Source: Pseudohongiella acticola
Lineage (GTDB): Bacteria; Pseudomonadota; Gammaproteobacteria; Pseudomonadales; Pseudohongiellaceae
Assembly: GCF_001758195.1 (NCBI RefSeq)
Contig: NZ_MASR01000001.1
Location: 1,488,001-1,552,000 of the forward strand
DNA: 64,000 bases
Reading direction: 5' to 3'
Shown here: positions 44,009 to 53,492 of the stretch, in pieces
Numbering within the stretch: position 1 is the first letter of the stretch
How the letters are laid out: each line of letters begins with the position of its first letter
Translations under genes and position numbers: made by a program
Notes under the pieces: generated by a model
What the model was told of the DNA's origin: nothing
The model's database searches: none
Seen by the model: only the letters and a program-made list of their open reading frames with translations

Positions 44009-44390
44009 CGTTACAACTATTTCCTGCCTGAATCGTTTTTTGTTTCATCGATCGCCTGCGTTTTTATTCGGCCGCCTGCGCTGGAAACGCCAAACCGCAA
44101 GCATACCCCAGCGTGACGGTGAGAGTCGATAGATGCAAGCGGGTTTATTGAATGCATTCATTTTTGAGCCAGAAACACCCAGCAAAGCCGTCCCTGTTGC
44201 CATGCATGGCCAATTCATCCCGCTTTTTACCCTATTTGGACGGTAGGCGGTCTGGCTTATTTCATTCAGGGGCGTAAAATTGCACTATCGGAATTGCCTT
44301 TAAAAGGCAGCAAGCATTCTCGTACCGGACCCGAGTCCATGATCCGGATAGTGCACCGTAAGAATAAAGGTCAGACTAAAGGACAGTAAC
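44009..44390. other. Intergenic region between divergent oppA and KSD-repeat gene
   Basis: The longest gene-free stretch in the window (382 bp). It must hold the promoters of both divergent genes. Its right third contains the inverted repeats described separately (44281-44355); the rest shows no ORF or repeat that I could support. A TTGCA element near 44280 recalls a sigma-54 -12 box, but the -24 half is poor. Confidence 0.6.
44281..44355 (+). promoter_or_regulatory. Nested inverted repeats, candidate structured leader RNA
   Basis: TGCACTATC (44281-44289) and GATAGTGCA (44347-44355) form a 9-bp outer stem. Inside are a 15-base near-palindrome TGCCTTTAAAAGGCA (44295-44309) and alternative GC-rich pairings (GGAC/GTCC at 44327-44338; CCGGA/TCCGG at 44325-44347). 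It ends 35 bases before the start codon of the secreted repeat protein. Not a riboswitch class I recognise. Confidence 0.45.
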
Positions 44391-45788
44391 ATGCGTACAA
44401 AAATTATCACTAAACTCGCGATCGTACTCGCCCTGCTCAGCGTCATGCTGTTCAGCGGGTCCGCAGCCTATGCGACCTGGGGTAGCTGGGGCAGCTGGAG
44501 CTGGGGTGGCTGGTCGACGTCCTCATCCAGCCACAACAGTGGCAAATCTGATAAATCTGACAAGTCCAGCAAATGGGGCAAATCAGATAAATCCGGCAAA
44601 TCTGACAAATCTGACAAATCTGACAAATCTGACAAATCTGACAAATCAGATAAGTCGGACAAATCCAATAAATCTGGCAAGTCTGATAAATCTGGCAAGT
44701 CTGATAAATCAGATAAGTCCAAGAAATCCGACAAGTCCGGCAAATCGGACAAGTCTGATAAATCCAAAAAATCAGGTAAATCGGACAAGGATGACGGCCC
44801 AGTTGTAGCGCCAGTGATTGACGGCAATTGTGCGATTTATCGTGCCGGCCAACACACCGTGGTGGGTAGCGTCTGCCTGACCATCATTGATGATACGGTA
44901 TTTGTTGATTACCTGATGGAAGGCGGCTGGACGCTGTCCAATCCGCACCTGTGGATTGGTGACACACTGGCCAGCGCGCCAACAACCCGCAAGGGTAACC
45001 CCATTCCGGGTCAATTCCCGTTTAATGCCGATGTGACCAACGTTGAGCAATACACCTTCGAAATTCCGGTGTCCTCACTGAACGTTAACGCCGACCTGCT
45101 TTGCACCGATGGCTCAACGCTGTTGGTGGCCGCGCATGGCGAAGTCGCCAACCCTGATGAATCCGGCAAATCTGACAAGTCTAATAAATCTGACAAGTCC
45201 GGCAAATCTGGCAAGTCCGGCAAATCTGGCAAAAACCACAACGGCCAACATGAGTCCGCATGGGCTGGCGAGAGCCGATTCACCAAGAAAGGCAACTGGG
45301 CAACCTATTTCGGCATCGCGCCAGAATGCGAAACCGAAGAGCCACCACCGCCACCACCACCGCCCGCGCAGGCCTGCCAGATGCTGGAAGGAACCCTGCC
45401 GTACAGCAGTGGCGGAACGCTCACTAACGCTGTTATAAACCTGAGCCCAATTCCGGCTGGCTCCGAAGTCGTGATTCCGGCTTCCCGCGTCGCGACGCTG
45501 ATCTCAGCGACGCCGGCTGGGCGGACGGGTACTGGCACAGTCATTGGTTCTGCCACAGTCGTCAACCTGACACAGCCGACCCGAATTACCTTCGCTGAAC
45601 TGGAGGTACTGGAAACTGAAGCGCCTCTGGGCAATATCTACGTAGGTACCAAGAACGAAGAAGGTGTTTACGAGACCGGCGTCAATGCTGTGCAGTTCAG
45701 CAGCGCCTTGCCTGCTGGCAGCTTCACTATGGTGATGCGTGTCGAGATCTGCAACATTGATCTGGGCAACCCGGGCGGCCCGAACTAA
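44391..45788 (+). CDS. Secreted Lys-Ser-Asp repeat protein with a beta-rich extracellular domain
   Basis: A 465-residue exported protein (AAAGGACAG upstream). Order: signal peptide ending AAYA, residue 28; Trp/Gly/Ser-rich motif WGSWGSWSWGGW (30-41); 28 tandem triplets of the KS(D/G/N/K) type (52-135); a domain with GWTLSNPHLWIGD and GNPIPGQFPFN (about 145-300) interrupted by a second block of seven KS(D/N/G) triplets (260-280); eight prolines; and a beta-rich C-terminal region with two cysteines. From memory the middle domain resembles an uncharacterised domain common in secreted bacterial proteins. No LPXTG or PEP-CTERM anchor is visible. A matrix or surface role is inferred. Confidence 0.8.
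   Translation: MRTKIITKLAIVLALLSVMLFSGSAAYATWGSWGSWSWGGWSTSSSSHNSGKSDKSDKSSKWGKSDKSGKSDKSDKSDKSDKSDKSDKSDKSNKSGKSDKSGKSDKSDKSKKSDKSGKSDKSDKSKKSGKSDKDDGPVVAPVIDGNCAIYRAGQHTVVGSVCLTIIDDTVFVDYLMEGGWTLSNPHLWIGDTLASAPTTRKGNPIPGQFPFNADVTNVEQYTFEIPVSSLNVNADLLCTDGSTLLVAAHGEVANPDESGKSDKSNKSDKSGKSGKSGKSGKNHNGQHESAWAGESRFTKKGNWATYFGIAPECETEEPPPPPPPPAQACQMLEGTLPYSSGGTLTNAVINLSPIPAGSEVVIPASRVATLISATPAGRTGTGTVIGSATVVNLTQPTRITFAELEVLETEAPLGNIYVGTKNEEGVYETGVNAVQFSSALPAGSFTMVMRVEICNIDLGNPGGPN
44544..44795 (+). repeat. In-frame 9-bp tandem repeat array (28 KSx triplets)
   Basis: Twenty-eight 9-base units of the AAATCTGAC type, with synonymous codon drift (AAA/AAG, TCT/TCC/TCA, GAC/GAT) and Asp/Gly/Asn/Lys replacements at the third residue. 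A central run of seven KSD units is most uniform. Length change by slippage would keep the reading frame. Confidence 0.95.
45168..45230 (+). repeat. Second in-frame KSx repeat block
   Basis: Seven further 9-base units encoding KSD, KSN, KSD and four KSG triplets, inside the conserved middle domain of the same gene between a VAAHGE strand and an ESAW/NWATYF segment. Confidence 0.92.
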
Positions 45789-45803
45789 GCCGTCTGACTT
45801 TCG

Positions 45804-45847
45804 CCAGAAACAAAAAAGTCGCCAACTGGCGACTTTTTTGTTTCTGG
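45804..45847. terminator. Strong bidirectional terminator
   Basis: A perfect 20-bp inverted repeat around the loop AACT; the GTCGCC/GGCGAC core is flanked by six A and six T residues, so it works as an intrinsic terminator on both strands. It lies 15 bases after the repeat-protein stop codon. Confidence 0.9.
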
Positions 45848-45894
45848 CCCTTTTGTTTTTAGTTAGCTGTTAGAGCACCACACCTCACTGTACA

Positions 45895-46221
45895 TCAACG
45901 CACCCTGCGCATTTCCTGCGTCTCGCCTTCCGTGGTCTGCAGCATGATATCGTCGCTCTCAAACTCCACGCGGCTAACCACTTCCTGGCCAAGCGCGTTC
46001 AGGCGAATATGGTCATCATCAATCCACTCATACGGGAAGCTGATGCCAAACTCACGCACCGTGATTTCTTCTACATCGTATTGCAGCGTCATGGCCTGAC
46101 CTTCGAATTCGGCCTGCCAGGCGCCCTGAATCAGCACCTGCTTGGACGGTCCCTGATTACTGGCACACGCTGCCACCAGCAGGCAGATTGCTGCTATCCC
46201 TGTTACTCGTGTTGCTTGCAT
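45895..46221 (-). CDS. Small predicted lipoprotein, unknown function
   Basis: The start at 46221 has AAGGAG eight bases upstream and gives a 108-residue lipoprotein (LVAAC lipobox, about Cys19). The mature part is short, acidic and beta-rich (repeated strand pattern with FGISFPYEWIDDDHIRLNALG), suggesting a small beta-barrel or sandwich in the envelope. Not recognised. Confidence 0.65.
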   Translation of the reverse strand: MQATRVTGIAAICLLVAACASNQGPSKQVLIQGAWQAEFEGQAMTLQYDVEEITVREFGISFPYEWIDDDHIRLNALGQEVVSRVEFESDDIMLQTTEGETQEMRRVR

Positions 46222-46350
46222 ACGCCATCTCCTTGACTTACTGGCTGCCTCGCCATGTTTTCTGAATTTGCCGGACGGCATACTGTCACCCGGATGCCTC
46301 AGTGTAATAAACTAAAGGCCCTGACACTATGCCCTGGATTCGGATACAGC

Positions 46351-46578
46351 ATGACAAATAAGATCGACGCGTTTAAAACAGGCGTTTATCGCCATTACAA
46401 GGGCCCGCTATACGATGTCATTGGCGTAGCCCAACATAGCGAAACCGGCGAGGCTCTGGTGGTGTACCGCCCTCAATATGGCGAACGCGGCCTGTGGGTG
46501 CGTCCGTTGAGCATGTTCCAGGAACAGGTCAGTGTCGATGGACGCTCTGTGCCCCGTTTCGATTTTGTCAGCAGCTGA
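46351..46578 (+). CDS. DUF1653 family small protein
   Basis: The ATG at 46351 starts a 75-residue protein that spans the whole DUF1653 domain: FKTGVYRHYKGPLYDVIGVAQHSETGE, LVVYRPQYGERGLWVRPLSMF, then the C-terminal RFDFVS. The domain looks like a small beta-barrel of unknown function. It is convergent with trhO, with three bases between the stop codons. Confidence 0.9.
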   Translation: MTNKIDAFKTGVYRHYKGPLYDVIGVAQHSETGEALVVYRPQYGERGLWVRPLSMFQEQVSVDGRSVPRFDFVSS

Positions 46579-46581
46579 TTG

Positions 46582-47577
46582 CTAGCCGACGTTGCGCTGC
46601 TCTGCCTTGGCGGCAATTTTCTCCTGCCGGCGGCGTTTGATAATCACCGACATCGGCTCGCCGATATGGCTTTCTCCGCGCTCTCGTGCCAGTTGCATCT
46701 GTCGTTCGCGCTCCGCATAGCGCTGAATCTGTTCCTGGCTATGCCGGTCGTAGCAGTGCGGACAGCTGATGCCGGGGCGAAAAAACTCGGAACGCTTTTC
46801 ATCTTCGGTAATCGGCATACGGCAGGCATGGCACTGATCATAAGAGCCACGTTCAAGCTGATGATTAACGGTGACGCGATTGTCGAACACAAAGCATTCA
46901 CCCTGCCACAATGATTCTTCCTGCGGCACTTCTTCCAGGTATTTGAGAATTCCGCCCTGAAGGTGGTAAACCTCATCAAAGCCCTGTTGCTTCAAAAATG
47001 CCGTGGATTTTTCACAGCGAATACCGCCCGTGCAGAACATGGCGACCTTTTTGTGCTTGTCCGGGTCCAGCCTGCGCTCAACAAACTCGGGAAACTCACG
47101 AAATGCCTCAGTTTCCGGATTAACAGCGTTGGCAAAGGTGCCAATCTGGTATTCGTAATGGTTACGCGTATCGATGACCAGTACCTCAGGGTCAGCGATC
47201 AGCGCATTCCAGTCTCTGGCGGGCACATAGGTACCGACAATATGACAGGGGTCGATGTCATCGACCCCCATGGTGACAATTTCGTTTTTGAGTTTGACCT
47301 TGGTGCGATAGAACGGGTTGTCGTCGGTGAAAGACTCTTTCACTTCGACATCACCAAAGCGCTCATCAGCACGCAACCACGCCGTTACTGCATCAATGCC
47401 CTCGCGCGAACCAGCGATGGTGCCGTTGATACCCTCACGCGCAAGCAGCAACGTGCCTTTGACCTGGTTATCCAGCATGACGCGGTGCAGAGGGCCCCGC
47501 AGATCGGCGAATTCCGGTACGCGTACAAAGCGGTACATCGCCGCCACTACCACCGACCCTGTTTGAACATCTGGCAT
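46582..47577 (-). CDS. trhO: tRNA uridine(34) hydroxylase TrhO (rhodanese-like)
   Basis: The start at 47577 (AGGAG eight bases upstream) gives 331 residues. The protein has the N-terminal acylphosphatase-like domain ([15 protein letters not shown]), the rhodanese domain with active loop [11 protein letters not shown] (about residue 180) and a C-terminal zinc-type cysteine set (QCHACRMP and CPHCYD). TrhO (YceA) uses oxygen to hydroxylate uridine 34 in certain tRNAs, a step to cmo5U-type bases. Assignment rests on full-length similarity to the family pattern. Confidence 0.93.
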   Translation of the reverse strand: MPDVQTGSVVVAAMYRFVRVPEFADLRGPLHRVMLDNQVKGTLLLAREGINGTIAGSREGIDAVTAWLRADERFGDVEVKESFTDDNPFYRTKVKLKNEIVTMGVDDIDPCHIVGTYVPARDWNALIADPEVLVIDTRNHYEYQIGTFANAVNPETEAFREFPEFVERRLDPDKHKKVAMFCTGGIRCEKSTAFLKQQGFDEVYHLQGGILKYLEEVPQEESLWQGECFVFDNRVTVNHQLERGSYDQCHACRMPITEDEKRSEFFRPGISCPHCYDRHSQEQIQRYAERERQMQLARERGESHIGEPMSVIIKRRRQEKIAAKAEQRNVG

Positions 47578-47654
47578 ATTGTCTTTCTCCTGAGCTGTCT
47601 CCGGAACGTAAATCCGGCGCTTCATGGCTGTCATTGCGTTAAAGCGCGCGCATT

Positions 47655-49475
<1,821 letters not shown>

Positions 49476-49481
49476 GGTTTA

Positions 49482-50342
49482 TTACAGTCCGGCCTGCAGT
49501 CGCTCCCGATAAGCAGGCAGGCGGCCTTTGAGTTTTTCGGTGTTTTCCGGGCCGAGACGCAGAAGCTGTTTTTCCACAGGTGACATGTCTTCGATGCGGC
49601 CTTCCGCATAAACATACATGACCGAGGGTTTAATTAGCTGAAAGGGTCCGGTTGCTGAATCAGCCGCCATGACCTGATCAATTGCCTGCACCAGCACTTC
49701 GTCAAAATTGCCTCGACCCAGACCAAGCTCGGCGTAGGCTTCCTGAAACAGGGGGCGCAGCGCACGATAGATTGTCATCGCCTGCTGGGGCTGGAGGCTG
49801 ACCAGGGTATCAATCAGGTTGTCAAAACGGCGATAACTGGCCGGTTGCATCTGGAATAGATTCTGATCTATTTCCTGCACTACCAGTTCGCCATCGACAT
49901 CGCGCAGCGGATAGTCAGCCTGGGGTAATTCACCCTGGGCGACATTGTAGGTAAAGACAACAAATTTGCGGATGACATCATCAGGCGCCAGCAGGCGCAG
50001 CAGGCTGGCGCCCATTTCCATGCCAGCCAATCGCGTCAGCACGGCGCCGTCGCTCTCGTTCAGCGGCGGCAGAGGTTCTGCATCGCCCTGTTCAGCCTCA
50101 GGCTCGGGATCTGTCTCGGCCACCACGGGTGCCGGCTCGGCTTCCTGAACCGCAATTGGTTCTGCCTCGACCGGGTCAACCGGCGCAGGCGTTGTCACCG
50201 GCGTTACCGGCCGTGGTACCGGTCGCTCAATTTCCTGGGTGCGGGTAGCCTCGGGCGGCTCAAAGGTCAACCCGAGGTAGACCAGAAAAAGAACCCCGAT
50301 CAGGGATAAAACAGCAATAATCGCCAGTGTCTTGTGTGCCAT
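49482..50342 (-). CDS. DUF3014 family membrane-anchored protein
   Basis: The start at 50342 (GGAT upstream) gives about 286 residues; an in-frame ATG at 50354 is possible. One N-terminal membrane helix (about 5-26), then a Pro/Glu/Ala/Val-rich linker (about 30-95), then the conserved core from LPPLNESDGAVLTRLAG on, which is the DUF3014 hallmark. Function unknown; the geometry suggests a periplasmic domain on a stalk. Probably cotranscribed with recQ. Confidence 0.85.
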   Translation of the reverse strand: MAHKTLAIIAVLSLIGVLFLVYLGLTFEPPEATRTQEIERPVPRPVTPVTTPAPVDPVEAEPIAVQEAEPAPVVAETDPEPEAEQGDAEPLPPLNESDGAVLTRLAGMEMGASLLRLLAPDDVIRKFVVFTYNVAQGELPQADYPLRDVDGELVVQEIDQNLFQMQPASYRRFDNLIDTLVSLQPQQAMTIYRALRPLFQEAYAELGLGRGNFDEVLVQAIDQVMAADSATGPFQLIKPSVMYVYAEGRIEDMSPVEKQLLRLGPENTEKLKGRLPAYRERLQAGL

Positions 50343-50450
50343 AGTGGTATCCATTCTTGCACAGGCCAGATGACGGGAGCAAGACGAACGCACCCGGCAC
50401 CATGGTTATGCCCGTAATCATCATGATTTCGCCATAAAGCCCGACTGGGT

Positions 50451-51002
50451 TTAGCGTGCAGCGCTCTGGTTGTGTCGCGGAAAGCCAAGCTCCGCCATGC
50501 TGCGAGCCAAATCGGTTCCGGCCGTGTTCGGGTTGGTCGCTTTGTCTATTTGCACCACAATTCCTTGCGCATCAATGTAATAAGTCCAGCGATTGGCGTA
50601 ACCGCTGCCCCCCAGCACACCGTACTCCGCCGTCATGGCTTTGTCCGGGTCAGACAACACAGGGAAATCCAGCTCGTACTCAGCGGCAAATTCCGTGTTT
50701 TTCTCGACATCATCAACACTGGCCATAAAATACGCCACATCAAAACGTTTTATTTCATCGCTGCTATCGCGAATGGCTTTGCACTGAATGGTGCAGCCAC
50801 CGGTAAACGCAGCGGGGAAAAATGCCAGTATTACCGGTTTTTCGCCAACAAAATCGGACAGCCGATAAGTGTTTCCATCTGACGCCTGCAACTCAAATTC
50901 TGGCGCCTTGTCGCCAACCTCCAGTGCACTGGCCAGTGACGCCAGCAGCAAAACAGCGCTGCCCAGCCCGGTTGCGACAATCTGACTGACTGATGTTTTC
51001 AT
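50451..51002 (-). CDS. Exported peroxiredoxin (AhpC/TSA, Bcp-like)
   Basis: A 183-residue protein with a signal peptide (to about residue 26) and a thioredoxin-fold peroxiredoxin domain. The peroxidatic site reads [14 protein letters not shown], with Cys70 at the reactive position and Cys74 four residues on, the arrangement of Bcp-type alpha2-helix disulfide enzymes. It would reduce peroxides in the periplasm. The electron donor is unknown. It is distinct from the cytosolic Prx5-type enzyme at 61494. Confidence 0.9.
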   Translation of the reverse strand: MKTSVSQIVATGLGSAVLLLASLASALEVGDKAPEFELQASDGNTYRLSDFVGEKPVILAFFPAAFTGGCTIQCKAIRDSSDEIKRFDVAYFMASVDDVEKNTEFAAEYELDFPVLSDPDKAMTAEYGVLGGSGYANRWTYYIDAQGIVVQIDKATNPNTAGTDLARSMAELGFPRHNQSAAR

Positions 51003-51039
51003 GGTATTGCCCTGTGTTGTGATGACGCAAAAATGTGAT

Positions 51040-52182
51040 TTACCAGCGCGGCAGCGATGAGCGCCGGGTGTCGCGCCGCAATTGTTTAAGTGCTTCGTCT
51101 ACGCTTTGCATTGCCAGCCGGGTTTCCTCGGCGTTGGCTTCAGCAAAATCGGGGTTTTCGGCCAGTAGCGCTTCCATCTCGCGCGCCGTGGCCTGTAGCC
51201 CCATTCGCGTCCGTTCAGCCTGATTACGACGCTGACTGGCAGCCGAATACAGATAGTCCGGGTTGCTCACCCGCTCCTGCCAGCAGACCCGTTGAAAGCC
51301 GCCACTGGCGGTGGGTACCGTGCGGCAGACGGTCTGACTGACGTACTGAGGCTCGTGTAATTGAAAACCGGACATACTCTGATAATTAAACTGCCGCGCC
51401 ATCTCCATCTCGGTTGCGGCAATCGACTTCAATAGCGACCATTGCTGCCCGACATCATTACGTTCGCGGGCATGGCCCAGGATCAGTTCCTGTTGCTCAT
51501 GAAGATCATGCAGGGTCTGCACAGCCTGCGGAGATCCGGCACGATATAGCAGATTGTAACGCAATGCCTGCAGGCGCCAGGCACCTACTTTCATCAATGC
51601 GTCTGCGTAAGCAACGCTGTCCTTTGCGTGCATCCGGGCCTGCAGGTCAAACAGCAGATCGGAATAAATATCGACCTGTTCCCATTCTTTCAGCCCTATA
51701 TTGGCGTCCACCAGCGCATCCAGCAACTCGACCTGGCGCTCACTGTAGAGACCATCATTCACCCGAACCAGCTGCATGGCCTGCTCCAGCACACCGTGCG
51801 CCAGCTCAAATTCCTCCAGCTCGAGGTAAGTCCGCCCCAGATCGTCCTGCAACTCAATCAGTGACGGATCAAACGGACCGGACGCCACACTCAGATCATT
51901 GATTCGATCCTGCAACGCCTGTGCCCGTAGCAACCGGACCTGCCGCTCCGCGGCGAGCACCGGATCCTCTACCTCTGCCTCTGCCGAAACGTCTGCCTCT
52001 GCTGGTTGCGACGCGTCAGTTGCTGGCAGCTCAGGCGTGGCCGGCACAACCAAGACCTCGCTTTCCGGCTCCGTCGCGTCTGACGCCATTGGCTGCGCTT
52101 GCGCCATAAACGGCACTATCAGCAACAGCACGCCACAACGGGCGATTGTGCGGGCGGCAGTAATCAGGGACAGCAAATGCAT
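51040..52182 (-). CDS. Exported helical-repeat (TPR-like) protein
   Basis: The start at 52182 (AGGAAT upstream) gives 380 residues with a signal peptide (cleavage near MAQAQ, about residue 30). After an Ala/Glu/Pro/Val-rich linker the body is all-helical with TPR-like pairs ([43 protein letters not shown]) and two cysteines in [18 protein letters not shown]. Likely a periplasmic scaffold; no enzyme motif. Divergent from the LpxH-like gene. Confidence 0.65.
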   Translation of the reverse strand: MHLLSLITAARTIARCGVLLLIVPFMAQAQPMASDATEPESEVLVVPATPELPATDASQPAEADVSAEAEVEDPVLAAERQVRLLRAQALQDRINDLSVASGPFDPSLIELQDDLGRTYLELEEFELAHGVLEQAMQLVRVNDGLYSERQVELLDALVDANIGLKEWEQVDIYSDLLFDLQARMHAKDSVAYADALMKVGAWRLQALRYNLLYRAGSPQAVQTLHDLHEQQELILGHARERNDVGQQWSLLKSIAATEMEMARQFNYQSMSGFQLHEPQYVSQTVCRTVPTASGGFQRVCWQERVSNPDYLYSAASQRRNQAERTRMGLQATAREMEALLAENPDFAEANAEETRLAMQSVDEALKQLRRDTRRSSLPRW

Positions 52183-52347
52183 AATGATTCCTGTGGTCGC
52201 AATAATCTGTGCTTGCAATAACAGTTGCACTAACAGGACCGCTGGCGGTGGCAACAACATTCAGATTTAAAGTATACGTCATATCGTCGGCGTACCGAGA
52301 ATTCTTCGAAACACCCCGCGCAAATAGACAATTTCCATGATAAACAA

Positions 52348-52370
52348 TGTGATAAAAGCGATTTGTCACA
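52348..52370. promoter_or_regulatory. Operator-like inverted repeat in divergent intergenic region
   Basis: TGTGATAAA and TTTGTCACA pair at 8 of 9 positions around a 5-base centre. It sits between divergent genes, about 80 bp before the phosphoesterase start. Half-sites look CRP-like but the spacing is not that of CRP. Confidence 0.3.
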
Positions 52371-52450
52371 TAAAATTCACAAAAGCTTTACCTCGGCGTC
52401 ATATCACCCCGATAAGGTAGGCCCAATTCTGCCACAGCGAGGTGACCACA

Positions 52451-53269
52451 ATGAACGCTGTTTCAAGACGCACGACCGGACCCGTCAAAAAATATCGCTC
52501 CATATTCATCTCAGATCTGCACCTGGGTTTTCGAGGCTGCCAGGCTGACAGGTTGCTCGATTTCCTGGCTCACACAGAGTCCGACTTTCTTTATCTGGCC
52601 GGTGATATTTTTGATGGCTGGGAAATGAAAAAACGACCGTACTGGCCACCCGAGCATCAGGAAGTAGTCAAAATGATTCTGCACAAGGCCGCCAATGGCA
52701 CCCGTGTCATCTACACGCCAGGCAATCATGATGAATGCGCCCGCGATTTTTGTGGTCATAGCTTTGACAACATAATGGTCCGGGACACCGTGACTCACAC
52801 CACCGCGGACAATAAGAAGCTGCTTGTCCTGCATGGTGATCAGTTCGATACCGTGGTGCAGGTCAGCCCCCTGCTGGCGCACATTGGCTCAAGCATGTAC
52901 GGCAAGCTGTTGATGCTCAACCGCCTGGTCAATGGCTGCCGCAGGTTGATGGGCAAGCCTTACTGGTCGCTGGCGGCGCACCTGAAGCACAAGGTCAAGA
53001 ATGTTGTCAGTTACATTGGCCGCTTTGAAGAAGCCGTGATCAACTCGACACGATCGCAACAACTGGACGGCGTGGTCTGTGGCCATATCCATCATGCGGA
53101 AATTACCCAGTTCGGCGATACTCTGTATTGCAATACCGGCGACTGGGTGGAAAGCTGCACAGCGCTGATTGAACAGCCAAACGGCAGCCTGGAGATTCTG
53201 CGCTGGGTAGACGAAAGCCAGCGTCATGGCACATTGGCCGACGAGCAGGCATTGCCCAAAGCGGCGTGA
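52451..53269 (+). CDS. LpxH-family calcineurin-like phosphoesterase
   Basis: The ATG at 52451 is favoured over the GTG at 52442, which overlaps the GAGG ribosome site. The 272-residue protein has the metallophosphoesterase motifs in order: SDLHL (Asp22, His24), GDIFDGW (Asp52), GNHD (Asn92, His93), LHGDQFD, and GHIHHAE. It belongs to the branch of UDP-2,3-diacylglucosamine pyrophosphatase-like proteins (LpxH2-like, longer than E. coli LpxH). It could act in lipid A synthesis or on a related nucleotide-lipid. Confidence 0.88.
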   Translation: MNAVSRRTTGPVKKYRSIFISDLHLGFRGCQADRLLDFLAHTESDFLYLAGDIFDGWEMKKRPYWPPEHQEVVKMILHKAANGTRVIYTPGNHDECARDFCGHSFDNIMVRDTVTHTTADNKKLLVLHGDQFDTVVQVSPLLAHIGSSMYGKLLMLNRLVNGCRRLMGKPYWSLAAHLKHKVKNVVSYIGRFEEAVINSTRSQQLDGVVCGHIHHAEITQFGDTLYCNTGDWVESCTALIEQPNGSLEILRWVDESQRHGTLADEQALPKAA

Positions 53270-53309
53270 GATTGCCTAAAGCGGCCCGAGATAGCCCAAA
53301 GCGGCCTGG
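53251..53309 (+). repeat. Imperfect 20-bp tandem repeat across a stop codon
   Basis: Three units of about 20 bp, ATTGCCCAAAGCGGCGTGAG type (53251, 53271, 53291; last one 19 bp), differ at two to four positions. The first unit includes the last codons and stop of the phosphoesterase gene, so the duplication began from the gene end. Confidence 0.7.
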
Positions 53310-53492
53310 TTCAGCTGTCGTCATCATTCGCCCGGCCTGTCCCCGGGCGCGTCGACAGCGATGGCAATCAATCGTTAGCACAGCACAGAAGCAACTCTGT
53401 GCCGGGTGGCTGGCAGTCTGCGTAGTTTTACCTGATAATCGGTCCCCAGTATTTTAAACAGTTTTTTACCAAAGCCCCGGGGGGAGCCAGTT

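Noticed and set aside
44270-44283. Sigma-54 promoter before the repeat-protein gene
   Set aside because: GG-N10-GC spacing and TTGCA fit, but the TGGCAC part of the -24 element is missing, and it would remove most of the leader stem from the transcript.
44281-44355. c-di-GMP (GEMM) riboswitch
   Set aside because: No GNRA tetraloop/receptor pair and no conserved GCAAAGCC core; only generic hairpins.
44544-44795. CRISPR-like or iteron array
   Set aside because: Units are 9 bp, contiguous, in frame, with no spacers and no cas or rep gene.
44468-44827. Antisense Leu-Ser-Asp-Leu repeat frame and a shifted Asn-Leu-Thr repeat frame over the KSD array
   Set aside because: Any 9-bp repeat is open in several frames. 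Only the KSD frame has a signal peptide, ribosome site and conserved domains on both sides.
52348-52370. CRP binding site
   Set aside because: TGTGA and TCACA are 13 bases apart instead of six.
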